From Nonlabens sp. Ci31 (GTDB taxonomy: Bacteria; Bacteroidota; Bacteroidia; Flavobacteriales; Flavobacteriaceae): a stretch of DNA of 64,000 nucleotides. The first letter of the stretch is position 1, and each line of letters opens with the position of its first letter. Below the pieces are notes generated by a model. That model was given only the letters and a program-made list of their open reading frames with translations, ran no database searches and had not been told where the DNA came from. Both the position numbers and the translations under genes were made by a program. The stretch spans positions 3,469,501 to 3,533,500 of the forward strand of contig NZ_CP043633.1 in NCBI RefSeq assembly GCF_012974865.1, written 5' to 3'. Positions 26,874 through 35,558 of this stretch are shown one piece after another.

Positions 26874-27590
26874 CTACTTCTTCCCACACACATATTTGTC
26901 AATCATATATTGACTTATAGATTTTAATGTCTTTCCTGTCTCTGGGTGAACTCCCGACCCCGTAAAATATTCTACCTTCTTATTTTTGTTTTTTCCATAC
27001 CAAAATCGAACGCTGCCATCGGTATTAAAGAATAGGGTATCGCAGCTGACTTCTACTTTATGAAATGACGAAATTCTGTTTTCGTTGTACAATAGGAGTT
27101 GTTTTATACGGTACTTATTGGCATCAAAATCAACTTCTATATATTGATTTTCTTGCCAAAGCATCCATTTTTGTCTTTGTGTATAGTGGTAGGTCCAAAG
27201 ACCAATGAGCACTATCAAACTCATACTGATTAATAGTAGTAGTTTATTGGGTAGCCATCCTTTAGTTTCTTTGGCCACCTCTTTTATTTGATCTCCCGGT
27301 AGGCCAATACTTTCTACAAAACCTTGATAATTTTCAAATCCTAAGTAGCGACACAAACCATTAATCACTGCCAATTGCTTGATACTTATATCCTTATTTT
27401 CTTCTTTCCACTTCTCTGCAGCAGCTCGATAATCCCTTAAGCTGCGCTCGCCTAGATCAAAGTCTTCCCTATCTGCTATAAAAATAGAAAGTTCTAAAGC
27501 AATCTCAGTTCGAGAAGGCTTTTGAATACCTCTTTTTTTGATTTCCATCGCTGCTTTATCAAAAGCTTTTAATACTAATATTTTATTCAT
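26874..27590 (-). CDS. Single-pass membrane protein with cytoplasmic helical domain
   Basis: 238 residues. The N-terminal 115 residues (KAFDKAAMEIKKRGIQKPSRTEIALELSIFI, FDLGERSLRDYRAAA) are helical and cytoplasmic. One transmembrane helix (about 117-136) is followed by a periplasmic domain of about 100 residues rich in aromatic and charged residues. Function unknown; the layout could suit a transmembrane regulator. A perfect 18-bp palindrome lies 38 bp upstream of its start. The next genes, a tiny lipoprotein and a TPR kinase, are divergent. Confidence 0.6.
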   Translation of the reverse strand: MNKILVLKAFDKAAMEIKKRGIQKPSRTEIALELSIFIADREDFDLGERSLRDYRAAAEKWKEENKDISIKQLAVINGLCRYLGFENYQGFVESIGLPGDQIKEVAKETKGWLPNKLLLLISMSLIVLIGLWTYHYTQRQKWMLWQENQYIEVDFDANKYRIKQLLLYNENRISSFHKVEVSCDTLFFNTDGSVRFWYGKNKNKKVEYFTGSGVHPETGKTLKSISQYMIDKYVCGKK

Positions 27591-27627
27591 CTAACTGATA
27601 TTCAATTTATTAATTACTGGAAAATTA

Positions 27628-27645
27628 TTGGAAATTAATTTCCAA
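27628..27645. promoter_or_regulatory. 18-bp palindrome TTGGAAATTAATTTCCAA
   Basis: A perfect palindrome 38 bp upstream of the 27590 start, flanked by additional half-sites TGGAAA (27618-27623) and TTTCCAA (27650 onwards). It looks like a protein-binding operator. The rest of the 27591-27930 spacer holds nothing else I can name; a 65-codon minus-strand open frame there looks random. Confidence 0.5.
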
Positions 27646-27930
27646 AACATTTCCAACCTTCTTCCAATTACTACAAGACAATCTTCCTTCATTTGTTTTA
27701 GAATTGATTACTGCCTTACTCGTAATAGGGCTTACGAAAATCAAATCTATAATGGAGTTGCAAAGTGAAACGAGGTTGCCATTTGGGAAGTAATTACTTC
27801 TTTCATTCCTGCTTCTCCACACTTCCCAATGAAGAGTTTTCTCTTCTATTAAAAGAACCTGTTGCTACATAAATTAAAATCTGAGAACATCTCGGACAGC
27901 AACACTTATGTCAAATTTTAAACATCAAAT

Positions 27931-28098
27931 ATGAAAAAATTAATGTTAGTATTCGTTACAGTGATCCTTAATCTATCTTTATTCTCTTGCACACCTGAGC
28001 ATATAGTAGACAACACTTCTAAGCCACAGGCTTGTTGTGATGATGAAGGAAACCTTCCTCCTCCTCCTCCACCTCCTGAAGAAGGTACTGGAGGTTAG
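27931..28098 (+). CDS. Small Pro-rich lipoprotein
   Basis: 55 residues: MKKLMLVFVTVILNLSLFSC is a lipoprotein signal with the lipobox LFSC, so the mature peptide has about 36 residues. It contains adjacent cysteines (QACCDDEGN), seven consecutive prolines and the acidic Gly tail EEGTGG. The gene lies 34 bp upstream of the TPR histidine kinase on the same strand, so co-transcription is likely. I do not know its function. A peptide ligand, a sensor accessory or simply a surface lipoprotein are all possible. Confidence 0.7.
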   Translation: MKKLMLVFVTVILNLSLFSCTPEHIVDNTSKPQACCDDEGNLPPPPPPPEEGTGG

Positions 28099-28132
28099 AT
28101 AAATTTCTAAATTTTATTAATACTTTCGAGGA

Positions 28133-29758
28133 ATGAAAACCAACCTCACTTCATTCCTCTTTTTTTGTTTATACCTTTTATTTATCAATAATCTAAATGC
28201 CCAAGTAAGTGACAGCCTTAGCTATTATTCTAGCTTAGTTTACAATCCTAAAGAACCAGATCATTTAACAAAGGCCTACAAGTTTTTCACTCAGAAAAAA
28301 CTAGAATACGCTCGTACAAAAAAATATAAGGCAGAAGTATATGCGACTCAAAACTTAGCCGTTATTCAAAAAAAACTAGGCTATTATGATGAAAGTGAAA
28401 AGTTAAATATTGAAAGTATACAGCTTATAGATTTAATTAAATCAGAGAAAGATGACCCTTGGGTTAGCAGTTCAAAAGCATCCACCTTGATTGAATTGGC
28501 TATCATTTATAGGGATAAAAAGGACTATGAGGAAGCTATTAAAATCTACGACCGAGCTTTAAAGTTGACGAATCTACCAACTGCAAAGAGTATGATTCAA
28601 AACAATAAGGGAGTGGTATACTTATATAAAAATGAGCTATATAAAGCTTTAGATCAATATCAATTAGCCTATGAAACCGCCAAAGAAAGTAAGGATGTAA
28701 AGCAAATCGCTCGTTCCTTGGATAATTTAAGCTTTATAAGGTCTAAATTGAGTTTACCTCATGCAGAAGAAGGTCTTTTAGAGGCTTTAGACATGAGAAT
28801 AAAAATAAACTTCTCCTATGGCATCGGTACAAGTTATGGACATTTAATACTGCATTATGAACTTCAACAGGATACATTAAAAGCAATTTCATATTCCGAT
28901 AAATATTTGAAATTAGCAAAAGAAACTGGGATTTCTGAACAAATTAGAAACGCACTAAAGCTCAAAATAGAAATTGGAGATGACACCACAGCTGAGGAAT
29001 ATATAGCCATTAACGACAGTATCAATTCTGCCAATAATCTAGCAAGAAACAAATTTAATTATTATGCTTACCAATATGACAAAAAAGAAAAAGATCTCAA
29101 AATTAGTAATTTGAGAAGTGAACGCTTACTCTATTTGGTCATAGGTAGTGCTTTTATCTTTATTGCAGTCTATGTTATTCTTAAATACAAACACAAAAAG
29201 GATAAATTAGAAGAAATTTATAAGACAGAAACTCGTATTTCTAGAAAAATTCATGACGAAGTAGCAAACGATGTGTATCATGTCATGACCAAACTTCAAA
29301 ATGAAAACAAAGACGTTCTGGACGATTTAGAACATATTTACAACCGTACAAGAGACATTTCTAAGGAGAGCAGTAGCATTGATCTCAGCATGAGCTATCC
29401 AGAACTTTTAAACGATCTTTTTCTTAGTTACCATAATAAGCAGGTGGCTATTATTACCAAAGACCTGTATCAGATCAATTGGGATAAAATAAGTGATCTC
29501 AAAAAATCAACTGTTTATCGGGTGTTTCAAGAGCTCCTGACCAACATGAAAAAGCATAGCAATGCCTCTATTGTTGTGTTCAATTTCTCCCAGGGAAATA
29601 AAAAAATCAGCATGAGATACAAGGATAATGGGATAGGTAGTAAAATAAAAAAAGGAAATGGCCTTCATAATACGGAAAACCGTATCGCTTCCATAAATGG
29701 AACCATTATTTTTGATTCAGAAGAAGGTAAAGGCTTTAAAGTAATAATTACAATTTAA
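28133..29758 (+). CDS. TPR-containing sensor histidine kinase
   Basis: 541 residues. Signal peptide (about 1-23), then periplasmic tetratricopeptide repeats to about residue 300 (AEVYATQNLAVIQKKLGYYDES, EEAIKIYDRALKLT, YKALDQYQLAYETAK), one transmembrane helix (about 333-353), a dimerisation region with ISRKIHDEVANDVYHV (His near 375), and a HATPase domain (FQELLTNMKKHSNAS, YKDNGIGS, GLHNTENRI). This is the common flavobacterial layout for sensing periplasmic or surface events. The response regulator starts 2 bp after its stop. Confidence 0.88.
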   Translation: MKTNLTSFLFFCLYLLFINNLNAQVSDSLSYYSSLVYNPKEPDHLTKAYKFFTQKKLEYARTKKYKAEVYATQNLAVIQKKLGYYDESEKLNIESIQLIDLIKSEKDDPWVSSSKASTLIELAIIYRDKKDYEEAIKIYDRALKLTNLPTAKSMIQNNKGVVYLYKNELYKALDQYQLAYETAKESKDVKQIARSLDNLSFIRSKLSLPHAEEGLLEALDMRIKINFSYGIGTSYGHLILHYELQQDTLKAISYSDKYLKLAKETGISEQIRNALKLKIEIGDDTTAEEYIAINDSINSANNLARNKFNYYAYQYDKKEKDLKISNLRSERLLYLVIGSAFIFIAVYVILKYKHKKDKLEEIYKTETRISRKIHDEVANDVYHVMTKLQNENKDVLDDLEHIYNRTRDISKESSSIDLSMSYPELLNDLFLSYHNKQVAIITKDLYQINWDKISDLKKSTVYRVFQELLTNMKKHSNASIVVFNFSQGNKKISMRYKDNGIGSKIKKGNGLHNTENRIASINGTIIFDSEEGKGFKVIITI

Positions 29759-29760
29759 CC

Positions 29761-30426
29761 ATGTTTCAAAAAGTATTGATATCAGATGACTTTGGCAGTA
29801 TTAACCAAGGCGTGCTAAAAGTGTTAGAGCAATTAGGTCTTCCAGATGCAAAACAAGTGCAATACTGTGATGATGCCTATTTACAAGTAAAGAGTGCTCA
29901 AAAGAATAAGGATCCTTTTGACCTATTCATTACGGATCTCAATTTTAAAATAGATCATCGGGAACAAAAATACTCCTCAGGGGAAGCTATTATTGAACAA
30001 TTAAAAAAAGAAGTGCCGCAGCTTAAAATCATAGTTTACTCTGTAGAAGATCGATTGCAGAAAGTCAGACAGCTGGTCAGTCAACTCGGAGTAAATGCGT
30101 ATGTATGTAAAGGTAGAAATGGATTAGTTGATTTATCAAAAGCCATTGCGGCTGTTTATGAGGACCACTTATTTTTATCTCCTCAAATTGAACAAGCACT
30201 GCAACCTAAGAACAATTTGGAAATAGATGATTACGACATAGAACTCCTAAAACAACTGGCTCTAGGACATCCCAAAGAATCTATCAGCGAGCTTTTTAAA
30301 AATAATGGTATTTCACCGAGTAGTTTGAGTGCTATAGAAAAAAGGCAGAGCAAACTATTTATTCAATTTAGTGCCAATAACGCCGCGCATCTGATAGGTA
30401 TTGTCAAAGACCTCGGTCTTATTTAA
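29761..30426 (+). CDS. Response regulator partner of the TPR kinase
   Basis: 221 residues. Receiver domain with D9/D10 and phospho-acceptor Asp59 (FDLFITDLNF). The C-terminal part (IDDYDIELLKQLALGHPKESISELFKNNGISPSSLSAIEKRQSKL) has LuxR-like spacing but a divergent recognition region. The 3' half plus the downstream region is duplicated at 35175-35843. Followed by a terminator at 30525. Confidence 0.8.
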   Translation: MFQKVLISDDFGSINQGVLKVLEQLGLPDAKQVQYCDDAYLQVKSAQKNKDPFDLFITDLNFKIDHREQKYSSGEAIIEQLKKEVPQLKIIVYSVEDRLQKVRQLVSQLGVNAYVCKGRNGLVDLSKAIAAVYEDHLFLSPQIEQALQPKNNLEIDDYDIELLKQLALGHPKESISELFKNNGISPSSLSAIEKRQSKLFIQFSANNAAHLIGIVKDLGLI

Positions 30427-30524
30427 TTTGTCCAATTGAGGGAACCCGTAAGTTATTTTATATATAGTTTCCTATGTTTATATCAATAATTAGTCGCAAG
30501 GCTATTTCCTTAGGGGGGAGACTG

Positions 30525-30549
30525 AGCACATACTTTTACAGTATGTGCT
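30525..30549 (+). terminator. Terminator of the response regulator gene
   Basis: Stem AGCACATACT/AGTATGTGCT with a 5-base loop and a T-rich tail. An identical copy occurs at 35657-35681 in the duplicated segment. Confidence 0.75.
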
Positions 30550-30568
30550 TTTGTGTTTTTATAGCTTG

Positions 30569-30601
30569 CGCTTTCCTGCTGGCAGCCCTAGCGAGAAAGC
30601 G
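30569..30601. repeat. Long-form dispersed repeat
   Basis: CGCTTTC and GAAAGCG arms separated by 19 bases that contain an inner CTGC/GGCAG hairpin. The duplicated copy is at 35701-35733. Confidence 0.6.
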
Positions 30602-30839
30602 GAATAAAATCAAATTACTTCAATAATAGTATACCTCAACACTATACCACGGCTTCAAGCTCAAGACACTAGGCTATTAGGTTGGAGTAGTCATCAACTT
30701 TCTTTTTCATCGCAGTGGGTTTCTAGTTGACTGTTATAAGTATTACGTTCTAATGGAATCTCTTGATGTGACGCACAAAATTATCTCTGCCTCCATTAAT
30801 TAGCTACTCTATGACTTATTAAGGACACATATGAATTCT

Positions 30840-31691
30840 CTAGTTGCGCAAATTATGCATGACCAGTAGTGGTACTTTATCAAACATTCCCAAGTCCTTT
30901 ACCATAGGTGTGGTAAATATCTTTTCAAAAAAGCCATGTTTTCTATTGACCATAGCTACTAATTTACTTTCCCTACTTTCCACAAAACTGCGTACCGCTA
31001 GACTACGGTTAGTACTGCTCAAGTGATGAAAGCTGAATTTTGAGCCTTCCAGACATTCTGACAACACCTCCATATTAGCCTTTTGATTTGCTGAGAGTTC
31101 TTTTTGGGGATCTACATAAAGCACGCAGATTTCTGACTCATGTTTTATTGCTATCTGCACCAGCTGCGCCAGCTCTCTTTTTTTATAACTATCCTCATAA
31201 TTAGTTGGGAAAACAATCTCATTCAATGTTCCCAGTTTTACATCCATGGGAACACCCAGGACAGGGCAATTGCGTATTTCTTCCATGGCGGTAACCGTAT
31301 TGCTCCCAAAGAAAGTACCGCTGTGATTATTTCTCCCTTTTGTTCCCATGATGACCAGTTCCAAATCCTTTTTTGAAATAGTGGACTTCATCACGTCTAT
31401 AGGAGCGCCATATTCAGATATCGTCTTAAAGGTATGTTTGACATCTGGATTGAGGGATTTTAAGGTCTCCAATGTTTTTTTTAATTCCTGCTTGGATAAA
31501 TTGTTGGCCTTATCAATAGAAGTAACCCCAAATTCTGAAGCCTTTATATCACCAATATCAAACTCATTAATGGAATACGAATTCATTAAGTAGAAAACGC
31601 AGTTTTGATTTTTAAACAAACTAGTCGCAAAAGTTATGGCATTCCAGGCATTTTTGGAAAAGTCAGTTGGAATAAGGATTTTCTTTGTCAT
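30840..31691 (-). CDS. Universal stress protein, two USP domains (array A)
   Basis: 283 residues, two tandem USP domains of about 140 residues. The first starts KILIPTDFSKNAWNAI and has the complete nucleotide-binding motif G-2x-G-9x-GS (GTKG...GSNT, about 116-131). The second domain lacks it and ends PLLVMHNLRN. Its closest relative in the window is the gene at 38866 in array B. It has its own promoter with an FNR-like box at 31745-31756, so it is a separate transcription unit. Confidence 0.9.
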   Translation of the reverse strand: MTKKILIPTDFSKNAWNAITFATSLFKNQNCVFYLMNSYSINEFDIGDIKASEFGVTSIDKANNLSKQELKKTLETLKSLNPDVKHTFKTISEYGAPIDVMKSTISKKDLELVIMGTKGRNNHSGTFFGSNTVTAMEEIRNCPVLGVPMDVKLGTLNEIVFPTNYEDSYKKRELAQLVQIAIKHESEICVLYVDPQKELSANQKANMEVLSECLEGSKFSFHHLSSTNRSLAVRSFVESRESKLVAMVNRKHGFFEKIFTTPMVKDLGMFDKVPLLVMHNLRN

Positions 31692-31713
31692 AGCATGGCT
31701 TTTTAAGTTGAAA

Positions 31714-31756
31714 TAAGATTAATCTACAATAGAATGATGAACTATGATATTTATCA
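31714..31756 (-). promoter_or_regulatory. FNR-like box and -7 element upstream of USP 30840
   Basis: TGATATTTATCA (31745-31756), 23 bp, then TAATCTTA on the minus strand (31714-31721; 6 of 8 to TAnnTTTG). The box centre is about 59 bp from the start codon. The TCA end of the box is also the stop codon (TGA on the minus strand) of the preceding USP gene. Confidence 0.75.
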
Positions 31757-32599
31757 GTTCGCCTCTGGGAAGATCAAAAAAGGCAATTTCGTATGAAATG
31801 AGATTCTTTTTATAACGGGTTCATCTACCAGATGTTCAAAAAAGCTTTTAGAATAATCAATCATTACCATCAGATCAATTTCTAGGTCTTCTTTAAATTC
31901 ATAAATACAGTTTTCTATAGAGGAATACTTTTCAATCACATGAAAGCTAAAATCTACATCGCTCAATAATCCCTTTAACTTTTGTAGATGCCGCTTCTGC
32001 TTTTCAGATATCTCTAGTGTATCATAGATCTTGATGGTTCTAACGGTCGACTCCCATAATTTAGCAAGTTTTAATAGCGGATTCAATTCTTCCTTGAAAT
32101 AGAAATTTTGAAAGTCCGTTGCAAAACCTATGTTGCTCAACTCCACAAACTCTGCATGTTCAGGAACGATAAGCAAGGGAATAGTGTGACGTAGAGATAC
32201 AATATCAAAAGTGGTACTGCCAAAGAAGATCTCCTTCAACCCTGTAGCTCCTTTGCTTCCCATGACGATATACTCATAATCTGACCCTAGTAATTCATCA
32301 ATAATGTTACTGAGATGACCTTCTCTCGCCTCCCAGTTATACGTGTGATTTTCAAACTGACTGCTCCCACAAACCCCTGCCTTTAAATCTTCCATCTGTT
32401 TGAGAGTATTAATTTTTAACCTCCCGTAAACTCTCTTCAAAGCAGACGGGCTCTTATTTCCTAAAAATTGCAAGGCAGAAGGCTCATAAGCATGCAGCAC
32501 AGTAAACTCGACCACCTCTTTCTGAAAAAGTAATTGTGCATATTTCAAGGCATTGATGGAGTGATCACTAAAATCAGTAGGTATAAGGATCCGTATCAT
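31754..32599 (-). CDS. Universal stress protein, two USP domains (array A)
   Basis: 281 residues, two USP domains. Start IRILIPTDFSDHSINALKY; ATP-type motif GSKGATGLKEIFFGST at about 114-128 in the first domain only. Its paralogue in array B is the gene at 40687 (shared LHAYEPxxLQxLGNxSP). It is the last gene of a three-gene unit with 33467 and 32601, 1 bp after the preceding gene. Confidence 0.9.
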   Translation of the reverse strand: MIRILIPTDFSDHSINALKYAQLLFQKEVVEFTVLHAYEPSALQFLGNKSPSALKRVYGRLKINTLKQMEDLKAGVCGSSQFENHTYNWEAREGHLSNIIDELLGSDYEYIVMGSKGATGLKEIFFGSTTFDIVSLRHTIPLLIVPEHAEFVELSNIGFATDFQNFYFKEELNPLLKLAKLWESTVRTIKIYDTLEISEKQKRHLQKLKGLLSDVDFSFHVIEKYSSIENCIYEFKEDLEIDLMVMIDYSKSFFEHLVDEPVIKRISFHTKLPFLIFPEAN

Positions 32600-32600
32600 A

Positions 32601-33455
32601 TCATATAGCTTTTGCAGGTGGTAATATCAAAAAAGGAACTTCTGCATGATGAACAATCTTTTTAACTACCGGAGTGAATAAAAGGTTCTCAAAAAAATTA
32701 TGACTGGTATGCACTAAAACCAAAAGATCAATAACATGTTGCAAGTGATAATTTTCAATGGCCTCATAAACGTCCATACCTTTACATAGTTCAGTAACAT
32801 GCGCATCTCGTTCAAAAAAAAGCTCCAGCTCTTTCTTGTTTCTCTTTTTAGCATCATTCAACGCGATGCCATAATAGGCGTTCAGAAAAACCAATCGAGA
32901 AAGGTGACTGAAACATAAATTATTAAGGAAAGTGAGCCCTTCTTGTTGATTCCCGCTTTCATAATTAGTAGCAAATAACACCTCTTTTAAATTTATAAAA
33001 CTGTACTCTTGAGGAACACCCAACAGTGGGACTTTACAGTGTTTAAGCGTGTGCATTGTCTCTGAACCTATGAATACTTCCTGGAGTCCAGTAGCTCCTT
33101 TAGTTCCCATAATCACGCAATTAATATCATAGTCATCAACGATAGTATTGATTTCAGATGCCAGCGTATTAAAAGATGTAATTCCTAGAAAGGTATGAAT
33201 TTTTGATGGAAACTTATCTTTTATATTTCTAATCGCCTTTCTAATATTTTCCTCTGATTGCGATTTGTATTGTTCCCCTATATCAACATTAACAGTCGTG
33301 AAATCTTCATAAATGGAGGGCGTATACAAATAAATAGGGGTGTACACATTGAGGACGTAAAATGTACAAACATTACTTTTCAAAAGCTGTACAGCATATT
33401 CCAAAGCATTGATAGATGCCTCTGAGAAATCTGTAGGAAGTAGGATGTTTTTCAT
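32601..33455 (-). CDS. Universal stress protein, two USP domains (array A)
   Basis: 284 residues, KNILLPTDFSEASINALEYAVQLL at the N-terminus, and the motif GTKGATGLQEVFIGSE (about 117-131). The second domain is degenerate and contains LVHTSHNFFENLLFTPVVKKIVHH. The array B paralogue is 41535 (same length, FENLLFTPVV conserved). It stands 11 bp after the upstream USP pseudogene, a gap identical in length to that between the array B paralogues. Confidence 0.9.
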   Translation of the reverse strand: MKNILLPTDFSEASINALEYAVQLLKSNVCTFYVLNVYTPIYLYTPSIYEDFTTVNVDIGEQYKSQSEENIRKAIRNIKDKFPSKIHTFLGITSFNTLASEINTIVDDYDINCVIMGTKGATGLQEVFIGSETMHTLKHCKVPLLGVPQEYSFINLKEVLFATNYESGNQQEGLTFLNNLCFSHLSRLVFLNAYYGIALNDAKKRNKKELELFFERDAHVTELCKGMDVYEAIENYHLQHVIDLLVLVHTSHNFFENLLFTPVVKKIVHHAEVPFLILPPAKAI

Positions 33456-33466
33456 GGCTTTTGAAT

Positions 33467-34312
33467 TTATCGTGGTAGGTTTTGCAGGATTAAAAATGGA
33501 ATAGTAGTATTGAGACCCTCCCTATCAATGGTGCTGGTACGGATTAAATTTTCTATATAGGTATGTGTAGAATTCACCATAACGACAAGATCAATATCGT
33601 GATCATGGATGAAACCGTTTATGTTTTCAGGAATGCAACCGCTCTTTTGATGGAAGTAGGTTTGCTCGCGTTCTCTAAATCTGTATTCCCAGTATTCTTT
33701 AACGTCAACCTGCCGCAGTGATAATTGGTCAACATCAGAGATGTAGAGCAAGTGCAATTTTGAACGGTAGCTATTTGCTAAAAAACTGATCATTTTCAGT
33801 TCCCGACATTGATAACCAAGACTTAATTCTGAAGGAAATAAAATACGCTCTGGTCTAGAAAACTTGTACTTACTGGGAATACCTAAAACTGGACAATTCA
33901 CATACCTAATCACTAGCAAGGTATTGCTGCCATAGTTGCCCTTAGGGTCTGCTGTCATCCCTTGAGTTCCCATCAAAACTAGGTCTGCGTTTTCCTTGAT
34001 GACGATCCTGTTGATTTCATTTAATAAAGTACCAAATTTTGCAATGGTGCAAATTTCAGGAGAAGGGTTAGGCGAAAATTCTGTGATTCTATCCTTTAAA
34101 TCCATCAGCTTTTGCTCATACATCTTTCGTTTCTCCTGCTTATTCTGCTTCAGGTTTTCTTTGGTTTATATCGCAGTATTGTCATAAACCTCATCTGCAT
34201 AAGCGTAGATCAGGATAAATTTTGTGATCTCATATTTAAAGTACTCCACAGCACAACTCAACACATTGAACGCGTTTTCTGAGAAATCGGTAGGAACTAT
34301 AATGATGCGCAT
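33467..34312 (-). pseudogene. Universal stress protein gene with early nonsense codon (array A)
   Basis: From ATG 34312 the frame reads MRIIIVPTDFSENAFNVLSC, the proper USP start, but TAA at 34166-34168 stops it at codon 49. Downstream the frame stays open to the normal end (PFLILQNLPR). Re-initiation at ATG 34123 would give 218 residues lacking the first USP strand. The paralogue 42401 is intact. The nucleotide motif GTQG...GSNT is still present. One base change separates this from a functional gene, so decay is recent, or a shorter product is made. Confidence 0.8.
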
Positions 34313-34333
34313 AACTCAGTAGCTAGATATGCT

Positions 34334-34376
34334 CAAATTTAAAAAGTGCTTTCCTTCTTAACTATGACCTTTGTCA
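34334..34376 (-). promoter_or_regulatory. FNR-like box and -7 element upstream of the USP operon of array A
   Basis: Box TGAC-CTTT-GTCA (34365-34376), 23 bp, then a perfect TAAATTTG on the minus strand (34334-34341). The box centre is about 58 bp from ATG 34312. Confidence 0.75.
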
Positions 34377-34512
34377 GTTATGGTAATATCAGTAAAACTC
34401 GATGTGTAGATCCCCAGCGGTCTGAAAATAAACTCCCTCTAATTTCCTCTTGTAATTAAACTCTAGAAAGTGGATGTATTGCCGAATTTGCGTCCTTATT
34501 ATTTACATTGTT

Positions 34513-34573
34513 CCGCTTTCCTACTTCGACTTCGCTCTGCGTAAACCTTTGCGTCGTAAGGCTACTCGAAAGC
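34513..34573. repeat. Long-form dispersed repeat
   Basis: CCGCTTTC and CGAAAGC arms about 46 bases apart, with the inner CTTCGACTTCGC stretch. It lies in the gap of about 300 bp between array A and the CRP fragment, which holds nothing else I can name. Confidence 0.5.
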
Positions 34574-34613
34574 ACCAATTATAAAGTCATAGCACAAATC
34601 CCAATATGGAAAT

Positions 34614-34883
34614 CTAATCCACCAACTCTAAGCCGGATTTGTCCATCAACCGAATGTTGCGACCTTCGATTTCTATAAGGCCTTCCTTTTTAAAACTGGA
34701 CAGCGTTCTGATCAGGCTTTCTGTAGCAATTCCTGCAACACTTGCCAGATCGTTTCTAGCAATCTTGATGCCTTCTCGAGGTGAATTATTCAAGATCGAG
34801 GCAAACTGGAGGATCGTTTGTGCCGTTTTCCTTCTGACAGAACTATAAGACCGTTGCAGGGTAAAAACTGTATAAACCAGCAA
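34614..34883 (-). pseudogene. C-terminal fragment of a CRP-family regulator
   Basis: About 82 residues (SYSSVRRKTAQTILQFASIL, NDLASVAGIATESLIRTLSSFKKEGLIEIEGRNIRLM) matching the DNA-binding end of the REC-CRP regulator at 44216 almost residue for residue. The receiver and cyclic-nucleotide-like domains are missing; homology stops near 34861 where IS5-derived DNA begins. In array B the full regulator stands at the same place relative to the USP genes, so this is the remnant of array A's own regulator. Whether the fragment is expressed as a bare HTH is unknown. Confidence 0.8.
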
Positions 34884-35174
34884 TTAAAACAAGTCTAATT
34901 ATTTGTTATTCAAATTGTTGAGTCTTATTTTTACTACATGAAATCACAGAAACAGCCCACTTTAGCAGACACAATTTGTGATTTGCGAGCAAGAAAGATA
35001 AAGACAACGTTTTTCACTCAAATAAACGAGTTGATCGATTGGGACAGCATCGAAAAATTAATAGATTCCGATTATTCTAAAGGAAAAAGTGCTGTGGGCA
35101 AGCCTTCCTATAGCGGCTTGTTGTTGTTTAAGATGTGTCTTTTGCAAATTTGGTATGGATTAAGTGATTATGAA
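34861..35174 (+). mobile_element. Left part of an IS5-family element
   Basis: The segment between the CRP fragment and the duplicated response-regulator DNA encodes the first 80 residues of an IS5-type transposase (KSQKQPTLADTICDLRARKI, GKPSYSGLLLFKMCLLQIWYGLSDYEVEDR). The rest of the element is absent. The left end is placed where CRP homology stops and is approximate. Confidence 0.7.
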
Positions 35175-35558
35175 GTAGAAGATCGATTGCAGAAAGTCAG
35201 ACAGCTGGTCAATCAACTCGGAGTAAATGCATATGTATGTAAAGGTAGAAATGGATTAGTTGATTTATCAAAAGCCATTGCAGCTGTTTATGAAAACCAC
35301 TTATTTTTATCTCCTCAAATTGAACAAGCACTGCAACCTAAGAACAATTTGGAAATAGATGATTACGACATAGAACTCCTAAAACAACTGGCTCTAGGAC
35401 ATCCCAAAGAATCTATCAGCGAGCTTTTTAAAAATAATGGTATTTCACCGAGTAGTTTGAGTGCTATAGAAAAAAGGCAGAGCAAACTATTTATTCAATT
35501 TAGTGCCAATAACGCCGCGCATCTGATAGGTATTGTCAAAGACCTCGGTCTTATTTAA
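34938..35558 (+). pseudogene. In-frame chimera: IS5 transposase N-terminus fused to response-regulator C-terminus
   Basis: An open frame of 206 codons. Residues 1 to about 80 are the N-terminal domain of an IS5-family transposase; residues 81-206 (RLQKVRQLVNQLGVNAYVCKGRNG to the end VKDLGLI) are the second half of the response regulator at 29761. The junction falls in the shared string GTAGAAGATCG, which encodes V-E-D-R in both parents. The chimera keeps the regulator's putative HTH but loses its phospho-acceptor. I list it as a pseudogene because it is probably an accident, but it could be expressed. Confidence 0.8.

Larger units (their letters stand above)
30043..30711 (+). repeat. 669-bp direct repeat, copy 1
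   Basis: Covers the 3' part of the response regulator gene from codon 95, its terminator and about 160 bp beyond. Copy 2 lies 5132 bp further right in the same orientation. By eye I count 9 substitutions and no indels, about 98.7 % identity. The 413-bp gene-free stretch 30427-30839 consists mostly of this repeat. Confidence 0.95.

Noticed and set aside
27625..27822. A 65-codon minus-strand open frame between the anchored protein and the lipoprotein gene
   Set aside because: No start context and random-looking composition, and it covers the 18-bp palindrome.
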